Source: Boletus sp. NGJ (Eukaryota; Basidiomycota; Agaricomycetes; Boletales; Boletaceae). From it: a stretch of DNA of 64,000 nt. A program made the translations under genes and the position numbers. This document shows, one piece after another, positions 36,492 to 47,209 of this stretch. The notes beneath the pieces are model-generated. The model worked only from the letters and a program-made list of their open reading frames with translations. It made no database searches and was not told where the DNA came from. The stretch is taken from contig JAGTXK010000073.1 in assembly GCA_019096195.1 (NCBI GenBank), forward strand, positions 682,001-746,000, written 5' to 3'. Within the stretch, counting starts at the first letter, position 1; each line of letters opens with the position of its first letter.

Positions 36492-37230
36492 CTAGGCTAT
36501 ATTCAGGGTGAGCCCAGATGTAGCAGCGGCGGAAAACTTGGTAGGAACACATCTGTTCCGGAGGCAGCTTGAAAGAGAAGACAGCGGGAAGGACTGTGCA
36601 CCGTCGAGAAGTGGGAGAGTCGAAAGGGGGGGAACTGGAGGATAACTTCCCTACTACAGGAAGGTGTTGCACGGAGAGAAGTCGAGATAAACTCCCTTGT
36701 CACAGCTATGTGACGTCACAGGTGATCACGTGAATCCGAGCACACTATCGTAGTGCCAATGTACACTTGGGTCGACAACCACCCAAGAAGCGGGGCTAGC
36801 GCTCTATGCCCAGTAGCAACGTTATCCTTATTTAGGACGCTGGATGAGCATATAGACAAGCGCTTCAACAAGTGCTTTACTCGAGTGTGTCATGAGCACT
36901 AACGGGTTCCTCTAAGCCTGAGGTCTGGCAAAGGTTGAATGGCAGTAAAGAGCCCACATGTTTGGAAGTGAAGGGGGGGAGAAACAGTGACCAGTACCTC
37001 CTTATCTTCTCCTGCAACTGAGGATGATCTCGTGCTAGCCACCACCTAGTAGGCTGGAATTATGCTTATCGCTAATGAGAGTCCTCGGTTCCTCTGAGGA
37101 TGGATGCAGGGAGGGTCTGGGTCGGAAGTGGGAGTGGTACTAGCAGGCAAAAAGTTTGTGCTGACTAGGCAAAAGCGAGTAGGGGGAGAAGTAGAAATGT
37201 CTGGAGGTGAAGAGCCCAGGGACGAGGTAA

Positions 37231-37320
37231 TAGCTTTGGAATTTGAAAGGAAAAAGGCCTTAATATCTCAAGGGGCGCTAAGTGCACTATCCAAGAGAGA
37301 GAAAAGGAATTCCAAAGCTA
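37231..37320 (-). promoter_or_regulatory. E2 primer-binding site and its complement in the 5' LTR
   Basis: TAGCTTTGGAATT at 37231-37243 directly abuts the right LTR (start 37244). Its exact 13-nt reverse complement AATTCCAAAGCTA lies at 37308-37320 inside that LTR, about 28 nt downstream, in the sense direction, of the TATA-like TAGTATATAAGTAGC. This is the arrangement of self-primed Tf1-type elements, where the RNA 5' end folds onto the PBS. No TGG-initiated tRNA-type PBS is seen. Confidence 0.6.
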
Positions 37321-37593
37321 CCAAATACAGGTGTTACTATGCTACTTATATACTACCTATGGTCCTTGGTTTAGGGCCGGCATGGAAGCTACTAGAATGT
37401 TCCATATGACGTATGGTGACGTAGTGGGGTTGAGACTGTTCTATGGGTATAGGGTTGTGACATAGTCTGACGTAGGTATGACATATGGTCTAGACTTAAG
37501 GTCTAGGTGTAAGTTAACTACGTAATCGGTTCATGGGGTCGCTAAGCCTTAGCTAACTACAATATTGAAAGGAAAAATGTCAAAGTCATTTCA
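37244..37593 (-). repeat. Right (5') LTR of E2, family LTR-D (350 bp)
   Basis: Starts TGAAAGGAAAAAGGCC and ends GTCATTTCA, followed by the AACAG duplication. It differs from the left LTR at 16 positions, all transitions. Confidence 0.9.
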
Positions 37594-37598
37594 AACAG

Positions 37599-39880
37599 TG
37601 AACAAGTGATGTCAGAGAAGAAGGGGATGAATTTCCTGTAAAAGTTGCAGAACCTGATGAAGGATTGGATGTCCTTCACATTTACTGGGGGGGTCCATTG
37701 CTTGATTGCATTGAGTTTGACCAGGTCCATCTGGACACCGTCTTTTCCCACAATCATTCCGAGATACTCTATCTCTTCAGCCGAGAAAGTACACTTCTCC
37801 AGTTTGAGGTACATTTCATGCTGCCAGAAGCGTTCTAGGACCTTCCATGTCCTTTCATTGTGGGTTGCTTGATCTGAGGAGTGTATCAACAGATCATTCA
37901 TGTAGATTACTAACCATCCCTCTGTAATGTAATCTCTGAAGAGAGCATCCATAAAAGCTTGGAACGTTGCTGGAGAATTACACATTCCAAAGAACATCAT
38001 GTTTGGTTTGAATAGCCTGAATGGGGTGAGGAATGCTGCCTTCCATTGATCTTCAGGCTTGATCAATACATTGTTGTAGCCCCATTATACATCAAATTTG
38101 GTAAAAATTGATGACCCCCTTAATTTATCCAGTAGATCAGAAATTAAGGGGAGAGGATAGGCATTTTTGATTGTATGACTGTTAAGATATTGATAGTCTT
38201 GACAGGGGTGGAGTTTTCCATCCTTCTTCTGTACAAAAAAGAAGGGGGCTGCCTGGGGAGATTTTAATGGGGATATCTTCCCAGTTTTGAGATGCTCATT
38301 GATGAATTCCTTACATGCCTGTTGTTCCAGCAGGTTCAAAGGATATGCTTTTGCTTGTTTTGAAAGAAACGAGTCCTTTAACTTGATTGCATGATCATAG
38401 GATTGGGAGGGGGGTAGTTTGGTGACAATCTTCTCCATGAAGATGTCTTCATATTCTTTGAACACATTTGGTAATGTAATTTTTGCCTTTGGCACTTGTT
38501 AGGTGATCTTGGTAGACAGAGTTGTTCTTTTGATAACAAACTCTGGTACATCTCCATGCATGTTGAAAAATTTGGCCCATTGTAGGGGCATCCAGTGCTT
38601 GAAGGTTTTATAGAGTCTGTCCTACACATACTCTCCTTTGTCATATTCCAGATATCGTAGTAGATATTGTTGTTCCAGGATTCCTGGTGGATCTCCCTGA
38701 ATCTATTGGTAGGAAGATGGTACTATGGTTACCTGTCCTTCTGTCCAGTTGATGTTAGGGTTTACTGCCCTGAGCCATGGAAGTCCTAAGATGACTTCGT
38801 CCTTGCCACAATTGAGGACATAGAGGTCCTGCCGTTCTTGTAGTCCAACACAATGTTGGTCTTCTCTTTGATGGTACCTGATTGGTTTTGGGTTCCATCG
38901 ATGTTCCAAGCTCAGACCAGGGTGTCCAGCTTCCATGTGGGTAATCTCATCTTTTTGACTGCCTGTTGAGAGATGAAATATCTGGTTGCTCTGCTGTCGA
39001 TTAAAGTGTTCATCCCAATAATTTTGCCATTCTGTTTTCAGATCGAGAGAGGAATATGAATAGAATTACTTCTCGATCCAGATATAAATACAGGGGCAAT
39101 TGTATAGGAGGAGGGTGACATTGGTACACCTCCTCTGTCTAAAAAGATGCTTTAGTGGGAGTAACTGTGGGAATTTGCATAGTGGGTTTGAGGGCAAGAG
39201 TGTTCACATTCTCTTTCCATTCCATTGCAGCATCTTCCTCTGCTCATTCCAGAGCAAGGCCTTGCTCGTCAAGCCCCATGTCAAAAGCTGTTTTGAGTGT
39301 TCTGAGAACTTTGTCTCGTCTATTGTTCCTGGAGATCTCTGCCAGATATTTGTTGAGGGGATCCTGTGGCATTTCTCTGGTGGTGACAATGCAGGTATGC
39401 ATTTCTTGAGGTTTCCTATATTCCTCCTTTCTCCTTGGTTTGTACTCAGGATGTTTCTTGGTACTGCACCCAATATTGTTGCAGATGAAGCATCTGTGCT
39501 CTCTCATCCGCTTGGCACATTCAATAGGAGATAGGGTGATTCAATCCACGTCCATTGTGTTAGGGTCATGGTGGTTTCCTCTTCCTTCTCTTTTGAAGGA
39601 TGTAAAGGGTCCTTTCTGTATCCCTTTGATCTGTTGCCATGCCCCATGAATATTTGTGGCCACTTTGTAAACTTCTTCCATCTTCTTGGCCTTTTGAAAG
39701 ATTTCACTGTTGACTAGTTGCCTAGCAATGTTTGGGTTGACACCCCTAAGGAAGAATTCCAGGATGGAATGGAACTCTTGTAGTTCAGAGCAGACCACTA
39801 GCAGAGAGAATTGGGAAATGAACTTGTCAAATCCCTTTGGATCTCTCTTGTCTTGTCGAAGAGATCAAGTTCTGCCATGG
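37599..39880 (-). mobile_element. E1 RT, protease-like and Gag remnants right of E2 (fossil)
   Basis: RT text VIYMNDLLIHSSDQ near 37900 and RPYHP-type RT start SYDHAIKLKDSF near 38390. Protease-like VILGLPWLRAVNPNINW near 38760. Gag with CCHC knuckle (CFICNNIGCSTKKHP) near 39485 and capsid-like ILEFFLRGVNPNIARQLVN near 39750. The sequence stops at 39880, where the E3 LTR begins. Confidence 0.7.
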
Positions 39881-40180
39881 TGAAAGGAAAAGAGACCCAC
39901 AACACTTGGTGTTACCCAAAGGTAAAATTCCGAGCATAAAAGGGAAATTCCAAGAATGTGTATCTACTACAGAATACACTACTATATATAGGTATTGGGT
40001 GTGGGCACAGACCAGCTTTAGGGCTGGTATGGAATGTGCTGGAAGGGTGACGTAATGTTCTAGGAGGTTCTATGATGTATGTATGGTGTCATAGGCCTAG
40101 GCACAGTCCTTAGCTAGTATGTTAGCATTTGTTAGCTAAGTATCATAAATATTCACAGGGTGAAAGGTGAAAATGTTTCA
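39881..40180 (-). repeat. 3' LTR of E3, family LTR-E (300 bp)
   Basis: Starts TGAAAGGAAAAGAGACCC and ends GGTGAAAATGTTTCA. Distantly similar to LTR-D in layout (TGAAAGG start, internal TATATATAGG, TTTAGGGCTGG). Confidence 0.75.
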
Positions 40181-40455
40181 ATACCCCCTTTCTAGGGGTC
40201 GAACTCCCAGTCAACCATGATACTAAAAAGGGTTGGTTCTGAACTGGGTTGGGGAATCTCAAACAGGTGGTCCGGTAGACGGTTGAGGGACGTGGCGTAG
40301 GCACAGAAGGTGGTGTCAGCAAAGAGGGTGGTCTGGTGTATGCATGTTGGGCAATTGCATGCCTCGATGAGAGAGTGGACAGCTGAGGGGTTGGAGATGT
40401 GGAACTTTTCAACAAGCTTTGAGGCATTTCTGACATTTGCATTGGGCTCCCAGGT

Positions 40456-41748
40456 CTATTCTTCTCGCAGATAGCCTTTCCAATGTACGAGGTACTCTGT
40501 TTTTTTTCTACACTTCCTCAAATTGACTACCTCTTGGACCTCATGTTCCTCCTCCTGTTGGATGATCACTGGCAGCGGCGGCGGCTTCGATTTGATCTGA
40601 GATTTTGTGGTGCAAGTGTGGTAGGGTGTGAATAGGGACTCATGGAAGATGGGGTGGATGCCACACCACATCCTTAGGATCTCCAACTCATAGGACGCCT
40701 CGCCCACCTTTCATTTCACCTTGAAGGGGCTAAACCGCTTGTCATTGAACTTCTTCATCAGTCAGTCAGTGCGGATGTGAGTCCCCTCAAGAAGGACTTG
40801 CTGGCCGACTGTGAAGTCCGGTGACAGGGCGGCTTGTTTGTCATGACTCTTCTTCATGGCTGTGGCTGCCTTCTCCAACACACTTTTGGCTGCTTCATGG
40901 TGACCCTTCATCTTCTCCACAAACTCTGCAGCCGACTTGTTCTGGACCTCAACCCACTTGTTGGAGATCAGGGGCTGCTGTCCATAATTGAGCAAGAATG
41001 GTGACACGCTGGTGGCACTTGTCATTTTCGAATTGTGCGTGAACTTGGCAAGTGGGAGCCATTCTGCCCAGTCTGTTTGTCTGTGGTTCATGTAAACTTG
41101 CAAGTACTTCTCGACCTCCTGGTTGACTCACTCCATCTGTCTGTCTATCTGTGGGTGATATGCCATGGATGGGTTGGCCTTATTGCCAAGGAGCGTGTAT
41201 AGGTCCCTCATGAATGAGGACATGAACTCTGTGCCCTGATCCGATATGACCTTCCGGGGGGTTCTGTGGAGTTTGAACACCTGGTTGCAGAAGATGGTGG
41301 CAACTCCTTGCAATGTGACGGTGTCCATAACCAGGGCGAGGTGGATCATCTTTGAGAAGTGGTCAACTATAACGAGGATCATGTTCTTTCCTTGTGATTG
41401 TAGGAGGGGGCTGATGAGGTCTATGGAGATGATTTCCCATGGCAAGGATGGGATCTTGTTTGGGTGGAGTGGTGTGTGGAGGGGGGTGGTTTTTGCCTTC
41501 ACCTTTTGACACACGTCGCAGCCCTTGATGTATCCCTTGACGTCCCTTCAGAGCAATGGCCAGTAGTACTCACTCATTATGAGGTCACATGTCTGTTTTA
41601 TGCCAGGGTGTCCTGAGATCGGGTGGTTGTGGTTGGCTACGATGATGTCTTCTCGTAGCTTTTCGTTGTTCAGGACGTATGTGAGGCCCTTCCACATTAT
41701 GAGCCTGTCTTTCCTTGTCCAGTGAGTGTTATCCCTTGCAAGCCCCAC
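40456..41748 (-). mobile_element. E3 integrase and chromodomain region (fossil)
   Basis: Integrase zinc-binding text (NHNHPISGHPG, MSEYYWPLL) at 41650-41560, core (MCQKVKAK, ISIDLISPLL, DHFSKMIHLALV) at 41510-41340, C-terminal part (WLPLAKFTHNSKMTSATS) near 41050 and chromodomain near 40500. All clearly homologous to E2 and E4. Confidence 0.75.
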
Positions 41749-42344
41749 TTTTGCAAACTTCTCAAGTTTGTACTATAGCTTTGTTATTCTCAAGAGGGTA
41801 CTGGGTGGGGTGACTGCACTGATGGATATTGGGGAGGATGGAGGTGAAAAAAGGGTGTCAGGGAGGAGGGTTTGGGCAGTGTTGTCATATTCCACCCCCT
41901 TTTCAAAGTAAGTCTGGCCTCTGGGACAGAGGGTTGGTGGGGTTTGTCTTGCCTGAGCGGTGAGTGATGGTCAGGGAATACTCCTAAATGATCTGCTGCC
42001 ACCGGGCTTAATGATGGGAGAGGTCTTGGGGGTGGCAGAAGAACTCGAGGTTCTTGTGGTCGGTAAGGATGTCAACCGGATGTGCTGCATTGAGGAGGTA
42101 TTGCTGCCACTCATTGAGGGCATAGATAATCGTGAGCATTTTGAGGTCTGCTGCGTGGTAGTTCCTCTCTACGTTGTTGAGGGAATGGGAAATGAAGGCA
42201 ATGGGGTGCCAGGTCCCATCATGCTTCTGAAAGAGTACTTGCCGATGCTGATGCCAGAGCCATCAGTTTTGACCTGGTAGGGATCATTGTCAGTAGGCAT
42301 GGTGAAGGTGGGGGCACTTGTGATGGTCGTTTTGAGGTCATCAA

Positions 42345-42694
42345 TGAAAGGGAAATGCCTTAATATCTTAAGGGGCACTAAGTGTGCTATCCAAAAGAGA
42401 GAAAAGGAATTCCAAAGCTACCAAATATAGATGTTACTACGCTACTTATATACTACCTATGGTCCTTGGTTTAGGGCTGGTATGGAAACTACTAGAAGAT
42501 TCCGTATGATGTATGGTGACGTAGTGGGATCTAGGCTGTTCTATGGGTATAGGGTTGTGACGTAGCCTGATGTAGGTGTGATGTATGGTCTAGACTTAGA
42601 GTCTAGGTATAAGTTAACTATGTAATCATTTCGTGGGATCGATGAGTCTTGGCTAACTACCATAACCTAATGGAAAAATGTCTGAGTCATTTCA
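42345..42694 (-). repeat. 3' LTR of E4, family LTR-D (350 bp)
   Basis: Starts TGAAAGGGAAATGCC and ends GAGTCATTTCA. It aligns end to end with both LTRs of E2 and has the same length. Confidence 0.82.
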
Positions 42695-42705
42695 TTACCC
42701 CCTTT

Positions 42706-44094
42706 TTAACCATCGAACTCCCAGTCGACGATGATACCGGTGAGCTTAACGTCACTATAAGGTTCAGGGATTTCAAAGAGGTGGTCGGGTAGGCGGTTGA
42801 GGGACGCTGCATACGAGCGGAAGGATGGGTCATCGCATAGCGAGGTACTGGGGAACGCGCATGTTGGGCAATCGCACTCATCGTCTGTGAGGGTGCGAAT
42901 GGTGGTGGGGTTTTCGCAGTGAAACTTCTCGATCACCTGTGGAGCGTTCGAGACATTCTTCTTTGGCTCCCAGGTGCGTTCCTTGCAGGGGTATCCCTTC
43001 CATTGCACGAGGTATTCTGTTTTACTGTATTGCTTCTGTGAGTCGGTGATGTGCTTGACCTTGTATTCCTCTTGTTGTTGGACAATAACTGGGGGTGGTG
43101 GTTTTGGTTTCATCTGGGAGGGGGATGTGCTGGGGTGATAGGGCGTGAGGAGTGATTCATGAAAGATGGGATGGATTCCTTTCCATGTCTTTGGGAGGTC
43201 GAGTTCGTAGGAGGCCTCACCTACCTTTCGTTTCACTCTGAACGGCCTGTGTCGTCTGTCATCGAATTTCTTCATTGGTCGGTCAGTGTGGATGTGGGTT
43301 CCTTCGAGCAGAACTTGTTGACCAACAGTGTACTCAACGGCGGGGGAGGCACGCTTATCATGTGATTTCTTCATCGCTTGTGCTGCTTTTTCTAGCGCGT
43401 CCCTTGCCGAGTTATGGTGTGTTTTCATTGTTTCGGTGAAGGAGGCAGCAGACTCATTCCGTACTTCCACTCTTTTATTGGGTATGAGTGGTTGTTGTCC
43501 GTAGTTGAGTAGGAATGGCGAGACACCTGTGGCACTAGTGGTCTGGGAGTTGTGGGCAAACTTGGCTAGTGGTAGCCATTCTGCCCAGTTGGTTTGGCGA
43601 TGATTGATGTAAATGCGCAGGTACTTTTCTACCTCTCGGTTAATGTGCTCCGTCTGGCTGTCGGTTTGCAGATGGTAGGCTGTGGATGGGTTGGCTTCAA
43701 TGCTGAGGAGGGAGTAGAGGTCGCGGATGAATAATGACATGAATTGTGTTCCTCAATCTGAGATCACCTTGTGGGGGTCGCTGTGGAGTTTGAATATTTG
43801 ATTGCAGAAGATCCTTGTGACTCCTTGTGACGTGATGGTGTCCATTACCAGCGCTAGGTGGATCATCTTCGAGAAGCAGTCGATGACAACTAGGATGGCG
43901 TTCTTGCCGTCTGATTGGGGGAGGGGGCTGATCAGGTCTATGGAGATGATTTCCCATGGGGATGATGGGATTTCATTTGGGTGGAGTGGTGTGTGGATTG
44001 CTGAGGTTTTGGCTTTAACCTTTTGACATGTATCACAGCCTTTTACATACGACTCCATGTCTCTACATAGTGATGGCCAATAGTATTCGCTCAT
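42706..44094 (-). mobile_element. E4 integrase-chromodomain region (fossil)
   Basis: A 344-codon open stretch (42706-43740) covers the integrase C-terminal half and the chromodomain (YLVQWKGYPCKERTWEPKK). The preceding part, 43753-44094, has SEYYWPSLCRDMESYVKG and ISIDLISPLPQSDGKN. It is the best-preserved integrase region in the island. Confidence 0.8.
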
Positions 44095-44657
44095 GATTAA
44101 GTCACGTGTTCACCAGATACCGGGGTGGCCGGCGATCGGGTGATCATGGTTGGCAATGAGGATGTCCTCCTGGAGTTTCGCATCGTTTGACATATACACG
44201 AGCAACTTCCAGTGGACAAGTCCTTCCTTGCGGGCCCAGGGCAAGCCTTCCTTTTTCAGGCCATCTTTGGCAAACTGCTTGAGCTTGTATTGCATTTTGG
44301 TGATTCTCAAGAGTGTGCTTGCTGGTGTGACAGCCTTGAGGGAGACTGTCACGGAGGTTGGTGATGGTGGGGGTGAAAAAAGCACATTGGGGAGTAGTGT
44401 TTGTGTGGTGTTATCGGATGTCACCCCCTTTTCGAAGTCTGGCCTCTGGGACAGAGGATCCGCAGGGTTGGTTTTGCCCAGTTGGTGGCTGATTACTATG
44501 TGGTATTCCTGTAGTATTTGTTGCCATCTGGCCTGGCGACGTGTGAGATCTTGTGGTCAGTGGAGGAACTCAAGGTTCTTGTGGTCTGTCCAGATCTCAA
44601 TTGGGTGCACGGCTTCGAGGAGGTACTGTCACCATTTGTTGAGGGCGAACATGATGG

Positions 44658-45581
44658 CTAGCATCTCCAGGTCGACCGCATGGTAGTTTCACTCAGCGTC
44701 ATTGAGGGAACGGGAGATAAAGGCGATGGGGTGCCATATGCTGTCGTGTCGTTGGGAGAGGATGGCGCCAATGCCAATACTGGAACCATCAGTTTTGATG
44801 TGGTAAGAGTCATTGTCGGTCGGCATGGCCAGCGCTGGGGTGGAGGAGATGGTATCCTTGAGGGTTTGGAAGGCTTCTTGGCAGGCCGTTGTCCATTCAA
44901 GAAGTCTTTCTTTACCAACATGAGTGCGTTTAGGGGGTGTGCAATCATGGCAAAGTTCTTGACGAACTGTTGGTAAAAGTTGAGAAATCTGAGAAAACCT
45001 CTCAGCGTTTTCTTCAATGTGGGAGTCAGCCAGCTTTTGATGGCTTCCACCTTTTTCTTGTCCATCTTCACTTTGTCCTGCGCAACAATGAGTCCAAGGA
45101 ACTCAGTCTCTTGGACTTCAAAGTCGCATTTGTTGTGACGCAGATAAAGGTGGGCATCCCTCAGGATTTGTAGTACTTCACATACCACTTTTCAGTGCTC
45201 TTTGAGCGTCTTCATGAATATCATGATATCGTCTATGTAGACGACCACTACGGCTCGGTCTACCAGATTCTTGAATAGTGCGTTCATCATGGTCTGGAAC
45301 ATTGCTGGGGAGTTGGTGAGCTCGAAGAACATCACGAGCGGCTTGAATTGTCCACGGTTCGTTTGGAAGGCTGCCTTCCATTCGTCTCCTTCTGCCATCC
45401 ACACATTGTTGTAGCCCCACCTCACGTCGAACTTGGTGTAGTATTTGGCCGACTTGAGTTTGTTGACCAATTCACTTATAAGCGGGAGGGGGTATCGGTT
45501 TCTTTTGGTTACTGCATTCAGCTTGCGGTAGTCTTGTATGGGGCAGAGGCGTCCGTCTTTCTTTTTGATGAAGAAGAACAC
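44658..45581 (-). mobile_element. E4 reverse transcriptase region (fossil)
   Basis: RT text [20 protein letters not shown] near 45570, [11 protein letters not shown] near 45230 and GFLRFLNFYQQFVKNFAMI near 44980. The upstream RT edge is cut by the Tc1 element. Confidence 0.8.
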
Positions 45582-45610
45582 CGATGCGAAGGGGGATTTG
45601 GAAGGTCATA

Positions 45611-47209
45611 CAGTGGCTCAAAAAAGTGTCCCAATGTTTGACTATTTTGCAAAGACTTGACATTTGCAAAAGAACCAAAAGGCATTAGCCCTAACCCTTA
45701 CTGGGCCATTGATAGCCCTAATCCTTGCCCTGAAGATGAGCCCTTAGTCATGTGAGTTGGTTGTCATGGTACTGAGTTATAGCCATACTAAAAGGATATG
45801 TCATTGGAACACTTATTTGACCCTGATATTATCAACTATCATTTAGTAAATAACATAAGGTTCTGATGGATGCTGTGCTTCAACCCTGTCTGATTATGTC
45901 ACTTACATAACTCCAAATGGTATAAAGAGCAGAGATACCATTCAGCCAACCCTACTTCATTATGAAATCCACTCCCTCCTCTGCTAGAGCCAATATTCTT
46001 TTTCTCTCTGAATCTGGCCTTTCTACTAGGCAAATATCATTCCAAACTGGTCTGGGGAAGTCTACTGTGGCCAGGGTTATCAAGGAGATCCACCCAGGCA
46101 AGGAAAACATCAAATTAGGATGTCCTTCCAAACTTTCTCCTACTGATAAAAAGAGAATTGTCTCTAGTATTACCTCTGGCAAAGTTGAAAATGCTGTCTA
46201 GGCTACCCATCTCATCAATTCTGCTCTCTCTTCTCCTGTCTCTGCTCAAACTGTTAGGAATGTTCTCAAGTCTGCATCTCTCAAGGCTGTAGTCAAGAAA
46301 AAGAAGCCACTCTTGTCTGTGAAGCATAGGCAACATAGGCTAGCCTTTGCTCTCAAGCACCAACATTGGACTGTGGAGGACTGGACCAGGGTTATATGGT
46401 CAGATGAAACCAAGATCAATAGGATTGGGTCAGATGGAAGGAAGTATGTATGGAAATTGGCAGGAAAGTCTTTGCAAGACAAGGAAGTTCAGGGAACAGT
46501 AAAGTTTGGAGAAGGTTCCTTGATGGTTTGGGAATGCATGAGTTGGAGTGGAGTGGGGATTCTTGCAGAGGTTGAAGGGAGGATGAATGCTGAGCAGTAT
46601 GTCTCCATTTTGAAGGATAATCTGCTTCCTTCCATGGAAAATTCTGGAATTTCTGAAGAGAGCATTATCTTTCAACAAGATAATGACCCCAAGCACACCT
46701 CTAAAAGAGCCAAGGAGTGGCTGGAATCTCAAGGGATCAAGCTTCTTGACTGGCCAGCACAATCTCCAGACCTTAATCCCATTGAACATCTCTGGCAAAT
46801 CCTCAAAAAAAAACTCAATAGCTATACAACACCACCAAAAGGAGTATGGGAGCTTTGGGAGAGAATTGAAGTGGAGTGGGGGAAGATAGAGGTTGAGGAG
46901 TGTCAAGGATTGATAGAGAGTATGCCTAGAAGACTAGAGGCAGTGATAAAAGCAAAGGGAGGGCATACAAAGTACTAAATTGAAGAATAGAAATGTTGCT
47001 CAAAAAAGTGTCCCAATGACATGTCACTTTAATATGGCTATATCTCAGTGCCATGACAACCAAAGTATATGACTAAGGGCTCATCTTCAGGGCAAGGATT
47101 AGGGCTATCAATGGCCCAGCAAGGGTTAGGGCTAATGCCTTTTGGTTCTTTTGCAAATGTCAAGTCTTTGCAAGATAGCCAAACATTGGGACACTTTTTT
47201 GAGCCACTG
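45611..47209 (+). mobile_element. Tc1-family DNA transposon with long inverted terminal repeats
   Basis: Ends CAGTGGCTC...GAGCCACTG with a TA duplication (45609-45610 and 47210-47211) inside E4's pol region. The inverted terminal repeats extend about 210 bp and are slightly diverged. Each repeat carries an inverted copy of its outer tip at its inner edge (CTCAAAAAAGTGTCCCAATG near 46997 against the outer right tip). Length is 1599 bp. It encodes one DD34E transposase. Being inserted in E4, it is younger than E4. Confidence 0.9.
45962..46978 (+). pseudogene. Tc1 transposase (DD34E) with one in-frame TAG
   Basis: ATG 45962 to TAA 46976-46978, a single frame of about 338 codons, normal for Tc1. 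The N-terminus has paired helix-turn-helix text (FLSESGLSTRQISFQTGLGK, then CPSKLSPTDKKRIVSSITSG). The catalytic triad is complete: D in VIWSDETKI, D in FQQDNDPKHTSK, and E in SPDLNPIEHLW, with 34 residues between the last two. A single TAG at 46199-46201 interrupts the frame between the DNA-binding and catalytic parts; a CAG-to-TAG transition is the simplest origin. Otherwise the frame is intact, so the copy was probably active recently. The start at 45962 follows a TATAAAGAG-type signal near 45919. Confidence 0.85.

Larger units (their letters stand above)
29508..37593 (-). mobile_element. E2: Ty3/gypsy chromovirus with both LTRs, inserted in E1, broken
   Basis: Flanked by the duplication AACAG (29503-29507 and 37594-37598). 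Two 350-bp LTRs: left 29508-30850 (carrying a nested solo LTR-B) and right 37244-37593. Without the nested LTR the element is about 7.1 kb. Sense order from the right: leader 36700-37243, Gag about 36491-34998 with a C-terminal Cys/His knuckle, protease about 34400-34075, RT about 33760-32786 (YIDDIMIF), RNase H to about 32590, integrase 32349-31408, chromodomain about 31300-30990. A purine tract (AAAAAGGGGGTGA) adjoins the left LTR and a self-complementary PBS adjoins the right LTR. The layout is whole but the coding parts carry roughly five to ten breaks. LTR divergence is 16/350, mostly at CpG. Confidence 0.88.
24723..39880 (-). mobile_element. E1: Ty3/gypsy chromovirus, broken, 3' part only, with nested insertions
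   Basis: Sense runs right to left. The 3' LTR (LTR-A) is 24723-25599, preceded by a purine tract. A decayed proline-rich/zinc-knuckle region lies at about 25700-26800. A chromodomain sits near 26901-27149 (RRYLVHWKGYTAAEQTWE). Integrase occupies about 27275-28620 and RNase H/RT about 28900-29507. RT continues at 37599-38500, with protease-like and Gag sequence up to 39880, including a CCHC knuckle (CFICNNIGCSTKKHP) near 39485. It is interrupted by a solo LTR-C at 27852-28438 and by the whole element E2 at 29508-37593. The 5' LTR is absent. It is broken in about ten or more places and is the oldest layer of the island. Confidence 0.8.
39881..42344 (-). mobile_element. E3: Ty3/gypsy chromovirus, 3' part only, broken
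   Basis: The 3' LTR is 39881-40180 (LTR-E, 300 bp), preceded in the sense direction by a purine tract. Chromodomain text (YLVHWKGYLREE) near 40460, integrase from about 40700 to 41748 and RNase H/RT text to 42344 (PYQVKTDGSGISIG near 42270). The rest of RT, Gag and the 5' LTR are missing, and the sequence passes directly into E4's 3' LTR. Several breaks in the remaining part. It is related to E2 and E4 but has a distinct LTR. Confidence 0.78.

Noticed and set aside
36133-36495. 120-codon plus-strand open stretch rich in Gly/Arg/Cys
   Set aside because: Complement of the proline-rich N-terminal Gag part of E2; composition explains the open frame.
45690-45725. Telomere-like CCCTAACCCTTA motif in the Tc1 terminal repeat
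   Set aside because: Only about two units, present in both terminal repeats as part of the transposon end. No sign of a telomere-derived array.
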